Assembly (NCBI RefSeq): GCF_002263495.1
Contig: NZ_CP022753.1
Span: 4,464,001 to 4,528,000 of the forward strand
Direction of reading: 5' to 3'
Source of the DNA: Nocardiopsis gilva YIM 90087
GTDB taxonomy: Bacteria; Actinomycetota; Actinomycetes; Streptosporangiales; Streptosporangiaceae
Length of the DNA stretch: 64,000 nt
Of this stretch, positions 11,359 to 20,732 are shown in pieces. The notes below the pieces were generated by a model. It saw only the letters and a program-made list of their open reading frames with translations, was not told the origin of the DNA and made no database searches. Each line of letters opens with the position of its first letter. Position 1 is the first letter of the stretch. Made by a program: the position numbers and the translations under genes.

Positions 11359-14300
11359 TCAGCCGTCGCCGAAGACCCGGTCCACCACACGGGCGGCGGC
11401 ATGTCCGTCGTCCAGGGGGCAGAACCGGTCGGTGAACGCCCGGTACTTGCCGCTGTAGTCGGCGGCGACCTCGTCGATGTCCAGCAGCGAGGCGATCACG
11501 TCGTCGGACTCCACCAGCAGCGGGCCGGGAGCCGTCTCCTCGAAGTCGAAGTAGAAGCCGCGCAGGTTGTCGCGGTAGCTCTCGATGTCGTAGGTGAAGA
11601 ACAGCATCGGGCGGCCGGTGTTGGCGAAGTCGAACATCATCGACGAATAGTCGGTGACCAGCACGTCGGTGATCAGGAACAGCTCCATGATCTCCGGGTA
11701 CAGCGACACGTCGTAGACGAAGTCCTTGCCGACGATCGGCACGCTGTCGACGACGCGGGGGTGCCGCCGGACCAGCAGCACGTGGTCGTCGCCGAGCTTC
11801 TCGTACATCCGCCGCAGGTCCAGGTGGAGGTCGAGCTTGTGCTTGCCGCGCGTGTAGTACTTGTCGTCCCGCCAGGTCGGTGCGTAGAGCACGACCTTCT
11901 TGTCGGCGGGCAGGCCGAGACGGCGCCGGGTGCGCTCGGCGATGGCCTCGCGCTCGGGGGAGAAGAAGATGTCGTTGCGGGGGTAGCCCGTTTCCAGGAT
12001 CTCCCCGTCGAAGCGGAAGGCCCGGCGCAGGATGGGCGTGGCCCAGGGACTCGGCGAGACGAGATAGTCCCACTGCTTGGTCTCCCAGGCCAGCTTCTCG
12101 TGGTAGTCGCGGGACTTGCCGCGGATGTTCTCGATGTCGAAGCCGATGCGCTTGAGCATCGAGCCGTGCCAGGTCTGCACCACCACCTGGTCCGGACGGC
12201 GGGTGAACCAGGCGGGCTGGCGGGAGTTGGTGACCAGGTACTTGGAGCGGGCCAGCGCCTCGTAGAAGTCGCGGCCGTTGTGGCGCACCGCCGACACGTC
12301 GTCGGGCAGGTTCACCTGGCCGTCCTTGACCAGCCAGGACATCGGATAGTCGGCCCACGTCCCACCCCGCGAGCGCAGCTCGGCGTAGATGCTGTGCGGG
12401 CTGTCGGAGACCTGGCGGCCGGTGTAGCTGTCGAAGAGGATCTCCTCGCGCACGCTGTCCTCGCGCAGGACCGGGTAGACCTCCTCGCGCAGCCGCCGCT
12501 GGGCGAACGCGCCGCGCTCCTCGGGCCACAGGTCGCTGCCGACCCTGAGCACCGGCATGCCGGAGCCGGTGTGCTCGAAAGTGCAGGTGCGCTGGGGGGT
12601 GGTCATCTCCAGCGGCATCCGGCGGGTGACGTCGTCGCCGCATTCGGCGCTGACATCGCAGGTGGTGCCGTCGTCCAGGTGGACACGCCCCCACAGCTGG
12701 TAGCCGCCCGCGGGCAGCGGAAGCTCGCCCGACAGGGTGGGGATGGCGGCCGGGGTGAAGACCGCACGGAATCCCGTGCCGGCGCGGCGCACGTCCAGGA
12801 CGTGCTCCTCGTCGCGGCCGCGCGCCTTGAACACGAGCTCCATCTCGGCGTCGGCGGCGTAGTGGCCGCTGAGCACCAGGTCGCGGTCGGACCAGGCGAC
12901 CTCGTGAACCGCGGGCCGCGCCCACCCGGCGCGCAGCCGCAGGTGGCCGGTGGAGGTACGGTGCACCGCGACCTCGTGGTGGCTGTCGCCCGCCGCGTGG
13001 GCACCGACCTCGATCTCGTCGGGCAGGACTACCGGCAGGGTGCCGCCGTCGGCGGTGACGAGCTCCGCCGCCCACTGCTCCTGGCGGATGACGCCGCCGC
13101 CCTCGTCAACGGCGTTGGCGATCAGGTCGGCGGCCGGGACTCGGACGGTGAAGCCGGGGCCGTCGGAGCGCAGGGGGTAGCTGAGCCGCGCGGTGCCGGG
13201 CAGACGGGTCAGCCGCAGCTCGTGGGCGCTGGCCGCGGGAGCCGAGACGAACTCGCCGGTGATCTCCAGTTCCGGGCGCTCGCCGGAGTAGTCGACACGG
13301 TACTCGGCGACCCTGGCGCGCACCGGGGCCACCGCGATGCTGAGCTGGGAGTCGGCGTTCCACGCCGGGCGGATCCACACGTCACCGTGGACGCGCAGGT
13401 AGCCGGGGTTCTGCGGCGGACCGGCGACGGGGTTGCCGACGATGCGGCGGCGGATCAGGCCGCGGTTGAGGACGACGAGCTCCAGCTTCCAGTCGGTGGC
13501 CCGCCACTGGCCGGACAGCCGCAGCCGGGTGGGGTCGACCGTGATCTCGAAACCGCCGAAGTCGTGCCGGGCGGCGTTGGGGACGTCGGGCAGCCGGTAC
13601 TCGGCCGCGCGCCGCACCTTGACCGGGACGCGGACGCGCCGACCGGTGTCGGAGTTGACCGCGAACGCCACCAGCTGCTGCTGCCAGCGGCGGCCGGCAC
13701 GCAGGTGCAGGATCCCGATGCGCCCGCCGACGACGAGCTTGCCGCCGCGCCACTCCACGCTCTCGGTCTTCTGCCGCACGCGCAGTTCGGAGTCCATCCG
13801 GTAGACGCCGCGGGGAACCCCGGCGGCCTCGTCCTCGAAGAACGGGTAGCGGATGAAGTAGTTCAGGCCGCGCCGGACGACGGGGGCCTTCTTCAGCTCG
13901 ACGCTCTTCTGGAAGGTGATGGCCTCCAGGACCCGCTCGTCCTGGCGCGTGCGCACCAGGTGGTAGTTGAGGCGGTGCAGCGCGGGCAGTCCCTCGACGA
14001 CCTTGCCGCCCGCCGCGGCGAGGTAGTCGCCCACGTGGTCGTAGTAGCGCCGACGGGCGTCGTCGTCGGCGTCGTCCAGGCCCAGCAGGATCGAGCGCAG
14101 GTGGGTGCGCAGCGCCCGGTCGTCCCACAGGGCGCGGTCGGCCGGGCTCAGCGAGTCGGCCAGCGCGGCGATGGCGCCGATGCGGCGGGTCATGGCGTCG
14201 ATCCGGCTGAGGTTCTCCCCGGACTCCCGGTCGCGCACCAGCAGGACGGGGGCCGTCAGCACGTCGATCGTCTGGGCGGCGAACAGGGCGCGCACCACGG

Positions 14301-15090
14301 CCAGATCGGCGTCGGCGTCGGTGAAGGAGGAGACGGCGGGAGGCAGCTTCTCCCAGAAGGAGCGCCGCCACATCTTGTTGCCGTGGAGCCGGTCGGCCAT
14401 GAGCGAGGTGGTGACGCGGATGTCGACACCGGTGCGCTGCTTGGTGAAGACCTTGCGGTGCGCGGAGGAGCGGCGGACGCCGAGGTCGTTGAAGCGGTAG
14501 ACGTTGCCTGTGGCCACGTCGGATCCGGAGGTGTCGAGGGCGTCGGCGAGGTAGGTCAGGGCGTAGCCGGTGAGGGCGTCGCCGCCGTGGACGAACACGA
14601 GGTAGTCGCCGCCAGAGGCGCGGCCACCGCGCTCGCGTGCCTCGGTGTGGGCAGGGGCCGGTTCGGGGAGCAGGGTGGCGGTGACCCCGCTGGGCGGGTC
14701 CGCGGCGAAGGCGCGGGCGGTGGCCAGGGCGTCGGCCTCGGCGGCATCGGCGGACTCGCTGTCCTCGCCGCCCTCGTCCCCGCTCTTCTCCGGCTCGGCG
14801 CCGGACTCCTCATCGGCAGCGGTGGCGTCGCCGTCGGCTGCGGTGTCGGCGTGGGCGTGGTCGTCGGTGTCGTCGGTGCCGTTGCCGGAGTCGTCGCCGG
14901 GGGACACGTCGTCGCCCGCGGCCTCGCGGCGGCTGGTCGTCGGTGTGGCAGGGGCACCGGGCCCGGCGACGGGGGAGAGCACGACCTCGATATCACCGTC
15001 GTGGAGCGCCTGCCCGCTCAGCGAGTCCAGGCAGTACTGCAGGTGCGGCTCTGTGACGTCGAACGACACGATGACGCTGAGCTTCGACAC
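11359..15090 (-). CDS. Bifunctional glycosyltransferase/CDP-glycerol glycerophosphotransferase (teichoic acid polymerase type)
   Basis: A 1243-residue protein. The N-terminus is GT2-like (SVIVSFDVTEPHLQYCLDSL), but an Asp/Glu/Ala/Gly-rich insert of about 80 residues (roughly 45-125) splits it before the rest of the domain resumes (DYLVFVHGGDALTG, GNKMWRRSFW). A long beta-rich middle (about 430-850) follows. The C-terminal 380 residues are a Glyphos_transf (TagF-like) domain: QTWHGSMLKRIGFD near 970, APTWRDDKYY near 1070, TDYSSMMFDFANTGRP near 1150. TagF enzymes polymerise polyol-phosphate chains from CDP-glycerol or CDP-ribitol at the membrane; wall teichoic acid synthesis is the likely role. 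It is monocistronic. Confidence 0.88.
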   Translation of the reverse strand: MSKLSVIVSFDVTEPHLQYCLDSLSGQALHDGDIEVVLSPVAGPGAPATPTTSRREAAGDDVSPGDDSGNGTDDTDDHAHADTAADGDATAADEESGAEPEKSGDEGGEDSESADAAEADALATARAFAADPPSGVTATLLPEPAPAHTEARERGGRASGGDYLVFVHGGDALTGYALTYLADALDTSGSDVATGNVYRFNDLGVRRSSAHRKVFTKQRTGVDIRVTTSLMADRLHGNKMWRRSFWEKLPPAVSSFTDADADLAVVRALFAAQTIDVLTAPVLLVRDRESGENLSRIDAMTRRIGAIAALADSLSPADRALWDDRALRTHLRSILLGLDDADDDARRRYYDHVGDYLAAAGGKVVEGLPALHRLNYHLVRTRQDERVLEAITFQKSVELKKAPVVRRGLNYFIRYPFFEDEAAGVPRGVYRMDSELRVRQKTESVEWRGGKLVVGGRIGILHLRAGRRWQQQLVAFAVNSDTGRRVRVPVKVRRAAEYRLPDVPNAARHDFGGFEITVDPTRLRLSGQWRATDWKLELVVLNRGLIRRRIVGNPVAGPPQNPGYLRVHGDVWIRPAWNADSQLSIAVAPVRARVAEYRVDYSGERPELEITGEFVSAPAASAHELRLTRLPGTARLSYPLRSDGPGFTVRVPAADLIANAVDEGGGVIRQEQWAAELVTADGGTLPVVLPDEIEVGAHAAGDSHHEVAVHRTSTGHLRLRAGWARPAVHEVAWSDRDLVLSGHYAADAEMELVFKARGRDEEHVLDVRRAGTGFRAVFTPAAIPTLSGELPLPAGGYQLWGRVHLDDGTTCDVSAECGDDVTRRMPLEMTTPQRTCTFEHTGSGMPVLRVGSDLWPEERGAFAQRRLREEVYPVLREDSVREEILFDSYTGRQVSDSPHSIYAELRSRGGTWADYPMSWLVKDGQVNLPDDVSAVRHNGRDFYEALARSKYLVTNSRQPAWFTRRPDQVVVQTWHGSMLKRIGFDIENIRGKSRDYHEKLAWETKQWDYLVSPSPWATPILRRAFRFDGEILETGYPRNDIFFSPEREAIAERTRRRLGLPADKKVVLYAPTWRDDKYYTRGKHKLDLHLDLRRMYEKLGDDHVLLVRRHPRVVDSVPIVGKDFVYDVSLYPEIMELFLITDVLVTDYSSMMFDFANTGRPMLFFTYDIESYRDNLRGFYFDFEETAPGPLLVESDDVIASLLDIDEVAADYSGKYRAFTDRFCPLDDGHAAARVVDRVFGDG

Positions 15091-15400
15091 GGAAAACTAC
15101 TCTCCCGGTTGTCACGTGTGGAATGGGGGGCGGGCACACAGATGCGGGACCATGCCAGGGTTTGGCGCCGCTGCGGCGCTCACCTTAGGTCACCGCCGGT
15201 AAGCCACTGGTAAGCGAGCGGCACGTTCCCTGCCTCGCGACGGACGTCGTGCGACGGTCCACCACCGCAACAAACATAACGGTTGGAACGAGTGGCTTTA
15301 TGCACTGAGGAGGACTGTGATCCACCTGTTCGGGATATCGATACCTCAGTAGGCTGCCAGCCGGTGGTACGTCTGAGTTCGAGCAGTCCGAAGGAGCCGC
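15091..15400 (+). promoter_or_regulatory. Divergent promoter region, transferase / DUF6703 gene
   Basis: 310 bases between divergent starts. The stretch around 15275-15305 is relatively A/T-rich, and AAGGAG at 15392-15397 serves the GTG at 15401. I see no operator or confident promoter hexamers. Confidence 0.4.
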
Positions 15401-15796
15401 GTGTCCCCCAAGCGCAAGAAGAAGCGCGAGAGCCTCTCCCGCCCGTGCCCGGCGGGTACCGGGTCGGCTCCCCGACCGCTCCCGCCCGGGGAGTCGTTCT
15501 TCACCCCGGACGCCGGTCCCCTGCGCCGGGAGATCGAACGGCGCAGCGCGGTCCCACTGGTGTGGCTGCACACCGCCCCGCGGTGGATCCTTCCGGTGGC
15601 CATGGCCGGGGTGTTCGTGGCGGGGCTGCTGCTGGCCGGACCGCTGGGCGCGCTGCTGCTGGCGCTGCTGGCCGGGTTCTTCGCCTGGCTGGCGTTTCTG
15701 GCGTGGCCGGGACTGCGCGGCGGGGAGCGGGCCATGCGGGCGGTCGTGGTCGTCACCCTGTTCGCGCTCGGCCTCCTGCAAAGCGGACTATTCTGA
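15401..15796 (+). CDS. Small membrane protein of the DUF6703 type
   Basis: A 131-residue protein with a very basic N-terminus (MSPKRKKKRESLSR), a proline-rich linker, and three hydrophobic helices in residues 60-131. It matches the small actinobacterial DUF6703 family found beside zinc-uptake genes, which I recall by pattern rather than by search. The GTG start has AAGGAG 3 to 4 bases upstream. It ends 35 bases before the Zur box and probably is not part of the znu operon. Function is unknown. Confidence 0.65.
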   Translation: MSPKRKKKRESLSRPCPAGTGSAPRPLPPGESFFTPDAGPLRREIERRSAVPLVWLHTAPRWILPVAMAGVFVAGLLLAGPLGALLLALLAGFFAWLAFLAWPGLRGGERAMRAVVVVTLFALGLLQSGLF

Positions 15797-15830
15797 TGGC
15801 TTCGGGCAGGGACGGCGCATACGGGATGTT

Positions 15831-15865
15831 TTGACAACCATTTTCGTTTTCGGCACACTTGACAC
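15831..15865 (+). promoter_or_regulatory. znuCB-zur promoter with Zur box; leaderless
   Basis: TTGACA (15831-15836) and CACACT (15854-15859) are spaced 17 bases, placing the transcription start at the GTG (15866). A 7-1-7 dyad at 15832-15846, TGACAACCATTTTCG, matches the actinobacterial Zur consensus (TGAAAAT-N-ATTTTCA) at 11 of 14 arm positions. It overlies the -35, so zinc-loaded Zur would block polymerase. Confidence 0.72.
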
Positions 15866-16669
15866 GTGAACGTCGAATCCACCGGCGCGCCGGACCAGCG
15901 CCCCGCTCCTCCCGCGTTCTCCGTCACCGACGCCGTCGTGGCCTACGAGCGCACCCCCGTCCTCCGGGGCGTGACCTTCGACGTCCCCGCGGGCCAGACG
16001 CTGGCCATCCTCGGCCCCAACGGCTCGGGCAAGTCCACCCTCATGCGCGCCATGCTCGGCATCACGCCGCTTGTCAGCGGCCACGTCGAGGTGCACGGCA
16101 CGCGGCTGAACCGGTTCCGCGACTGGGCCCGCATCGGCTACGTCCCGCAGCGCCTGTCCGCCGGGGGCGGGGTCCCCGCGACGGTCCGCGAGGTCGTGGC
16201 CTCCGGCCAGGTGGCGCGCCGCCGCCGGTTCCGCCGCGCCACGCCCGACGACCACTCCGCGGTCGCCAATGCCCTGGCCTCCGTCGGCCTCGCCGACCAC
16301 GCCAACGACTCCGTACACGAGCTCTCCGGCGGCCAGCAGCAGCGCGTCCTCATCGCCCGCGCGCTCGCCGGGCGGCCCGACACCTTCGTGCTGGACGAGC
16401 CGATGGCCGGGGTCGACTCCGGCAGCCAGCAGGCCCTCGCCGACACCATCCGCAGTCTCGGCGAGCGCGGCACCACCGTCGTCCTGGTGCTGCATGAGCT
16501 CGGCCCCCTGGAGCCGCTCATCCAGCGCAGCCTGGTGCTGTCCGAGGGCCGTATCGCCCACGACGGCCACGCGTCGAGCCAAGGCCACGACCACATCCAC
16601 CCGCACGCCGGCGAAGCCCCCGCGCCGACGACCGCGGTGCCCGACATCGAGGTACCCCGCCGTGCTTGA
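15866..16669 (+). CDS. znuC: Zinc ABC transporter ATP-binding protein
   Basis: A 267-residue ABC ATPase that powers zinc uptake. Walker A is GPNGSGKST (about residue 51), the Q-loop is GYVPQRLS, the signature is ELSGGQQQRV, Walker B is TFVLDEPMAG, and the H-loop is LVLHELGPL. The His-rich C-terminal tail (HDGHASSQGHDHIHPHAG) could bind metal. It is the first gene of znuC-znuB-zur, overlapping znuB by 8 bp. The GTG coincides with the predicted transcription start, so the mRNA is probably leaderless. No substrate-binding protein gene is adjacent. Confidence 0.93.
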   Translation: MNVESTGAPDQRPAPPAFSVTDAVVAYERTPVLRGVTFDVPAGQTLAILGPNGSGKSTLMRAMLGITPLVSGHVEVHGTRLNRFRDWARIGYVPQRLSAGGGVPATVREVVASGQVARRRRFRRATPDDHSAVANALASVGLADHANDSVHELSGGQQQRVLIARALAGRPDTFVLDEPMAGVDSGSQQALADTIRSLGERGTTVVLVLHELGPLEPLIQRSLVLSEGRIAHDGHASSQGHDHIHPHAGEAPAPTTAVPDIEVPRRA

Positions 16670-17576
16670 TCTGCCCCTGCTCGACCTGCTGAAGTACGAC
16701 TTCATGCAGCGGGCCCTCATCGTCGCCGTGTTGGTGGGCCTGATCGCCCCCGTTATCGGCACCTTCCTGGTGCAGCGCCGCCTCGCCCTGCTCGGCGACG
16801 GCATCGGTCACGTGGCACTCACCGGTGTCGCCCTCGGGTACCTGACCGGCAACTCCCCGGTCATCGTCGCCCTGCTCGTAGCGGGCGCCGCCGCCGTCTT
16901 GATCGAGCTGATCCGCGTGCGCGCCCGCGCCAGCGGCGACGTGGCGCTCGCGCTGCTCTTCTACGGCGGCATCGCCGGGGGCCTGCTGCTCATCGGCCTG
17001 ACCCCGGGGGCCAGCAGCGCCACGCTGACGGCCTTCCTGTTCGGCTCGGTGAGCAGTGTCAGCCAGCAGGACGTCTGGGTGATCACCGGCCTGGCGGTGG
17101 TGGTGATCGCCGTCATCGGCTACTTCGGCCGCGAGCTGTTCGTGCTCTGCCAGGACGAGGAGGTGGCCCGCGCGCACGGGCTGCCGGTCCGCCTGCTCAG
17201 CATGGTCATCGCGGTCACCGCCGCGCTCACCGTCGTCCTCGCCATGCGGGTCGTGGGCGTGCTGCTGGTCAGCGCGCTCATGGTCGTGCCCGTGGCCGCC
17301 GCCCAGCAGCTGACCCGGAGCTTTCGGGTCACCATGGGGCTGGCCGTGGGCATCGGCGTGCTGTGCGCGGTGGGCGGCCTGTCCACGACCTACTATGTGG
17401 AGGTAGCGCCGGGTGGGGCGATCGTGCTGCTGGCGCTCGCGGTGTTCACGGTGGCGGTGGCCATCGGTCGGCTGATACGCGGACGGCGTGGCGCGCCCCG
17501 TACCCCCCGAGAGGAGGTCGAGGTCGCTGGGGCCGGTACGATGCCCCAGACCGATCGGGGGAGCGTATCCACATGA
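16662..17576 (+). CDS. znuB: Zinc ABC transporter permease
   Basis: A 304-residue ABC-3 family permease with about eight membrane helices: FMQRALIVAVLVGLIAPVIG, LALLGDGIGHVALTGVALG (the conserved ABC-3 loop), and AMRVVGVLLVSALMVVPVAAA. The GTG at 16662 overlaps the znuC stop; the longer open frame upstream lies inside znuC. Its stop overlaps the zur start (ATGA), so the three genes form one tight operon. Confidence 0.93.
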   Translation: MLDLPLLDLLKYDFMQRALIVAVLVGLIAPVIGTFLVQRRLALLGDGIGHVALTGVALGYLTGNSPVIVALLVAGAAAVLIELIRVRARASGDVALALLFYGGIAGGLLLIGLTPGASSATLTAFLFGSVSSVSQQDVWVITGLAVVVIAVIGYFGRELFVLCQDEEVARAHGLPVRLLSMVIAVTAALTVVLAMRVVGVLLVSALMVVPVAAAQQLTRSFRVTMGLAVGIGVLCAVGGLSTTYYVEVAPGGAIVLLALAVFTVAVAIGRLIRGRRGAPRTPREEVEVAGAGTMPQTDRGSVST

Positions 17577-17965
17577 GTACACGTCGCGAGGCCGTCCGAC
17601 AGGCGCTGAGTGAGAGCTCCGGCTTTCGCAGCGCTCAGGATCTGTATGCGGACCTTCGCTCCGAGGGCTCGAAGATCGGGCTCACGACCGTCTATCGCGC
17701 GCTGCAGGCACTGAGCGACGCCGGCGAGGTCGACGTGCTGCGCACCAGTGACGGGGAGGCCGTCTACCGCGCCTGTCTGACCGACACGCACCACCATCAC
17801 CTGGTGTGCCGTGAGTGCGGTAAGGCCGTGGAGATCGAAGGCCCGGCCGTGGAGAAGTGGGCCGAGAGCATCGGCGTCCAGCACGGGTTCAGCAATGTCA
17901 CCCACACCGTCGAGGTGTTCGGGACGTGCGCGTCCTGCACCTCGGCAGGGCAGTCGGAGCAGTAG
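17573..17965 (+). CDS. zur: Zinc uptake regulator Zur (Fur family)
   Basis: A 130-residue Fur-family repressor. The winged helix occupies residues 1-80 (SAQDLYADLRSEG, IGLTTVYRALQALSDAGEVD). The dimerisation domain has the metal motifs THHHHLVCRECGK and a second CxxC (CASC) for the structural zinc. Cotranscription with znuCB and the upstream Zur box argue for zinc rather than iron. GGGGGAG lies 9 bases upstream. It closes a negative feedback loop on its own operon. Confidence 0.93.
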   Translation: MSTRREAVRQALSESSGFRSAQDLYADLRSEGSKIGLTTVYRALQALSDAGEVDVLRTSDGEAVYRACLTDTHHHHLVCRECGKAVEIEGPAVEKWAESIGVQHGFSNVTHTVEVFGTCASCTSAGQSEQ

Positions 17966-18038
17966 CGGTCACCGGGGCCGTCGGGTCGCCCGGCACCGGG
18001 CCCTGTTCGCTCCACGGGCACACCGGCGGAAACAGCAA

Positions 18039-18074
18039 AGGCGCGCCACCGATCAGCGGATCGGTGGCGCGCCT
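18039..18074 (+). terminator. Bidirectional hairpin between zur and the SGNH hydrolase gene
   Basis: A perfect 16-bp inverted repeat (18039-18054/18059-18074) with a 4-base loop between two convergent stops (17965 and 18118). Confidence 0.85.
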
Positions 18075-18117
18075 CATGTGTGCCCGTCAGCCGGTGGGCG
18101 CGGCGGCGAGCCGACCG

Positions 18118-18918
18118 TCAGCGCAGCCGCTCGAGGTTCGGCCGCTTGGGGCGCACGCCATCTCCCGAGGAACGCCCGGTCAGGCGACGGCCGATCCAGG
18201 GCACCAGGAATTCGCGCGCCCAGTGCAGATCGTCCTGGCGGGCCATACGCCAGTCCCTGGGTGCCTCCGGCGGCCAGGGCTCGCGCCAGTCGGCGTCGAC
18301 CGGCAGTCCCAGCACCTCGCACGCGCGCAGCGACAGTCGGCGGTGCCCCTCGGGGGACAGGTGCAGCCGGTCCCAGCTCCAGGCGCGGTGGTCCTGCAGG
18401 GGTTTCATGCTCCACAGGTCCACGACCAGGCACCCGTACTCGTCGGCGATGGCGCGCAGGTGCATGTTGTAGGTGGCGATCTTGCCCCGCAGGTGGCGCA
18501 TGACCGGCTGGAACCCGGTGTCCATGCCGGTGAAGACCACGATGGTCGCGCCGGTCTCGCTGAGCTTGGCGATGGTGCGGCGGAAGATCTCGGCGATCTC
18601 GTCGGGGTCGGTGCCGGGCCGGATGATGTCGTTGCCGCCCGCGCAGATGGTGATCAGGTCGGGCCGCAGCTCCATGGCCCGCGGCACCTGGTCGGCCACG
18701 ATCTGCCGGATGAGCTTGCCGCGCACGGCGAGGTTGGCGTAGCGCACCTCGGCCACGTTGTCGGCGAGGTGTTCGGCCAGGCGGTCGGCCCAGCCCCGGT
18801 ACCGGCCGTTCGGCGTCTCGCCGCTGTCCGGGTAGGGGTCATCCATGCCCTCGGTGAAGCTGTCACCGAGAGCGACATAGGAGATGATGCCGTTCTGGTC
18901 CAAGTCAAAGCCGCGCAT
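18118..18918 (-). CDS. SGNH/GDSL-type hydrolase
   Basis: A 266-residue hydrolase with all four SGNH blocks: block I GDSFTEG (nucleophile Ser near residue 20), block II Gly in YANLAVRG, block III GGND, and block V DRLHLSPEGH with catalytic Asp and His. No signal peptide is visible, so it is probably cytosolic. Substrates of this family are esters or acyl groups on lipids and sugars; the neighbours do not narrow it. The ATG at 18918 gives a normal N-terminus. Confidence 0.85.
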   Translation of the reverse strand: MRGFDLDQNGIISYVALGDSFTEGMDDPYPDSGETPNGRYRGWADRLAEHLADNVAEVRYANLAVRGKLIRQIVADQVPRAMELRPDLITICAGGNDIIRPGTDPDEIAEIFRRTIAKLSETGATIVVFTGMDTGFQPVMRHLRGKIATYNMHLRAIADEYGCLVVDLWSMKPLQDHRAWSWDRLHLSPEGHRRLSLRACEVLGLPVDADWREPWPPEAPRDWRMARQDDLHWAREFLVPWIGRRLTGRSSGDGVRPKRPNLERLR

Positions 18919-19069
18919 GGTATTTGATGATGCCTCGCGAGGCCAGGGTTACGCGATAGTAGGTTCGCTGATTTCACCAATTTGTAAGTGGTATCACGCG
19001 CTGGCGTGCAGCTGGATGTCAGTGGTGCGAGCAGCGAATTGTCCGTGGTGGCGGGCATCGGAAGGCCAG

Positions 19070-19122
19070 TGGCGGCTCCACGGCATGGCCGGACAGGGGG
19101 CTGTGGACCGTTGGAGCCGCCA
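19070..19122 (-). terminator. Hairpin after uppS
   Basis: An 11-bp perfect stem (19070-19080/19112-19122), extendable with one bulge, with a roughly 31-base loop, 16 bases beyond the uppS stop. Confidence 0.55.
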
Positions 19123-19137
19123 GGGCCGCTCCCTGTC

Positions 19138-19998
19138 TCAGGCCTCGGCGCCATTCTGCGGCGAGGGGGCGGGCTCGACCGGGTTGGGGACGGCCCCGCC
19201 GTAGCGGCGGTCGCGGCTGGCGAAGATCTCGCAGGCATGCCACAGGTGGCGGCGGTCGAAGTCGGGCCACAGGGTGTCGAGGAAGACCATCTCGGCGTAG
19301 GCCGACTGCCACAGCAGGAAATTCGACGTACGCTGCTCGCCCGAGGAGCGCAGGAACAGGTCGACGTCGGGGACGCCCGGCTCGTCCAGGTAGCGGCCGA
19401 TGGTGTCCTCGTCGATCTTGTCGGGATTGATGCGCCCCTCGACCGCTGCTCGGGCGATCTGCGCCGCCGCGTCGGCCAGCTCGGCGCGGCCCCCGTAGTT
19501 GACGCAGAACTGCAGGGTGAGCGCGGTGTTGTCCTTGGTCATCTCCTCGGCGTCCTGCAGCTCGGAGATGACGCTCTTCCACAGCCGCCCGGGCCGCCCG
19601 GCCCAGCGCACGCGCACGCCCATGGCGTGCAGCTCGTCGCGCCGCCGCCGGATCACCTCGCGGTTGAAGCCCATGAGGAAGCGGACCTCGTCCGGGGAGC
19701 GCTTCCAGTTCTCGGTGGAGAAGGCGTAGGCGGAGAGGTTCTCGATCCCCAGCTCCAGCGCGCCCTCGATCACGTCGAACAGCGAGCTCTCACCCGCTTT
19801 GTGGCCCTCGGTGCGGGCCAGTCCCCGCTCCTTGGCCCAGCGGCCGTTGCCGTCCATGACGATGGCGACGTGCCGGGGCACGAGCTCCTTGGGGAGCTCG
19901 GGCGGCCGGGCCCCGCTGGGGTGCGGATTGGGCCGACGGTATCCCCCGGCGGGGGCGCCGGCCGGCGACTTCGACGGGAAAGATTTGAACAGGCTCAA
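19138..19998 (-). CDS. uppS: Isoprenyl (undecaprenyl) diphosphate synthase
   Basis: A 286-residue cis-prenyltransferase that extends FPP with isopentenyl-PP to the polyprenyl carrier used in wall synthesis. Conserved elements: [18 protein letters not shown] (catalytic Asp) near residue 50, [20 protein letters not shown], and the C-terminal [15 protein letters not shown] and E-F-DTLWPDF. I place the start at TTG 19998, which overlaps the recO stop (TTGA) and has GGAG 5 bases upstream. The longer frame from 20076 lies within recO. It is coupled to recO. Confidence 0.92.
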   Translation of the reverse strand: MSLFKSFPSKSPAGAPAGGYRRPNPHPSGARPPELPKELVPRHVAIVMDGNGRWAKERGLARTEGHKAGESSLFDVIEGALELGIENLSAYAFSTENWKRSPDEVRFLMGFNREVIRRRRDELHAMGVRVRWAGRPGRLWKSVISELQDAEEMTKDNTALTLQFCVNYGGRAELADAAAQIARAAVEGRINPDKIDEDTIGRYLDEPGVPDVDLFLRSSGEQRTSNFLLWQSAYAEMVFLDTLWPDFDRRHLWHACEIFASRDRRYGGAVPNPVEPAPSPQNGAEA

Positions 19999-20726
19999 GA
20001 ACGCTCCACAAGGCGCAGAGATCGGATTCCGTTTTCCAGGTGCCACTGCAGGTAGGCGGCGACGAGTCCACTGCACTCGTTGCGGTGCCGCTCCTCACTG
20101 GCGTCGGCCGTGGCCCAGTCGCCGCTGATGAGCGCCGACATCAGGCGGGTCGACTCGGGCGCGGGATGGGTGGTTCCGTGCGGCCGACAGGGCGTGCACA
20201 CCATGCCGCCCGCGTGGACCGCGAACGCGCGGTGCTCGCCGCGCGTTCCGCAGCGCGCGCACTCCTGCAGGACGGGAGCGTACCCGGCGACCGCGAGTGA
20301 GCGCAGCAGGTAGGCGTCGAGGACCAGCCGGGGGTCGTGGCTGTTCTCGCCGAGCGTCCGCAACGCGCCGATGAGCAGCAGGAACTGGCGCAAGGCCGGG
20401 TCCTTCTCGACGACGACGATCTTCTCCGCCGTCTCCAGCATCGCGGTGGCCGCCGTGTAGCGGGGGTAGTCGGTGACGATGGTCTCGCCGTAGGCCCGCA
20501 GCGTCTCGGCCTGGGTGATGACGTCCAGCGTGCGGCCGGTGTACAGCTGCACATCGACGTGGCTGAACGGCTCCAGCCGGGCACCGAAGCGCGACTTGGT
20601 GCGCCGCACCCCCTTGCCGACGGCCCGCACCAGGCCGGTCCGCCGGGTCAGCAGCGTCACGATGCGGTCGGCCTCCCCCAGCTTCTGGGTGCGGAGGACG
20701 ACCCCTTCGTCGCGGTAAAGGCTCAC
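19995..20726 (-). CDS. recO: DNA repair protein RecO
   Basis: A 243-residue RecO, which loads RecA with RecFR and anneals SSB-coated strands. The N-terminal OB fold begins [20 protein letters not shown]. The central helical part carries a four-Cys zinc site (CARCGT and CTPC). The GTG at 20726 fits homologues; upstream frame residues are Arg/Ala filler. GACAAT stands 6 bases before this GTG, suggesting a leaderless message. It is translationally coupled to uppS. Confidence 0.93.
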   Translation of the reverse strand: MSLYRDEGVVLRTQKLGEADRIVTLLTRRTGLVRAVGKGVRRTKSRFGARLEPFSHVDVQLYTGRTLDVITQAETLRAYGETIVTDYPRYTAATAMLETAEKIVVVEKDPALRQFLLLIGALRTLGENSHDPRLVLDAYLLRSLAVAGYAPVLQECARCGTRGEHRAFAVHAGGMVCTPCRPHGTTHPAPESTRLMSALISGDWATADASEERHRNECSGLVAAYLQWHLENGIRSLRLVERS

Positions 20727-20732
20727 GCCTCC

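Noticed and set aside
10690-15213. 1507-codon open frame antisense to the teichoic-acid transferase
   Set aside because: It is a GC-rich shadow frame with Val/Gly/Asp-heavy composition and no family motif; the minus-strand gene has clear domains.
16269-16661. Extended N-terminus of ZnuB
   Set aside because: That part overlaps znuC in another frame; the GTG at 16662 with an 8-bp overlap fits the operon and protein length.
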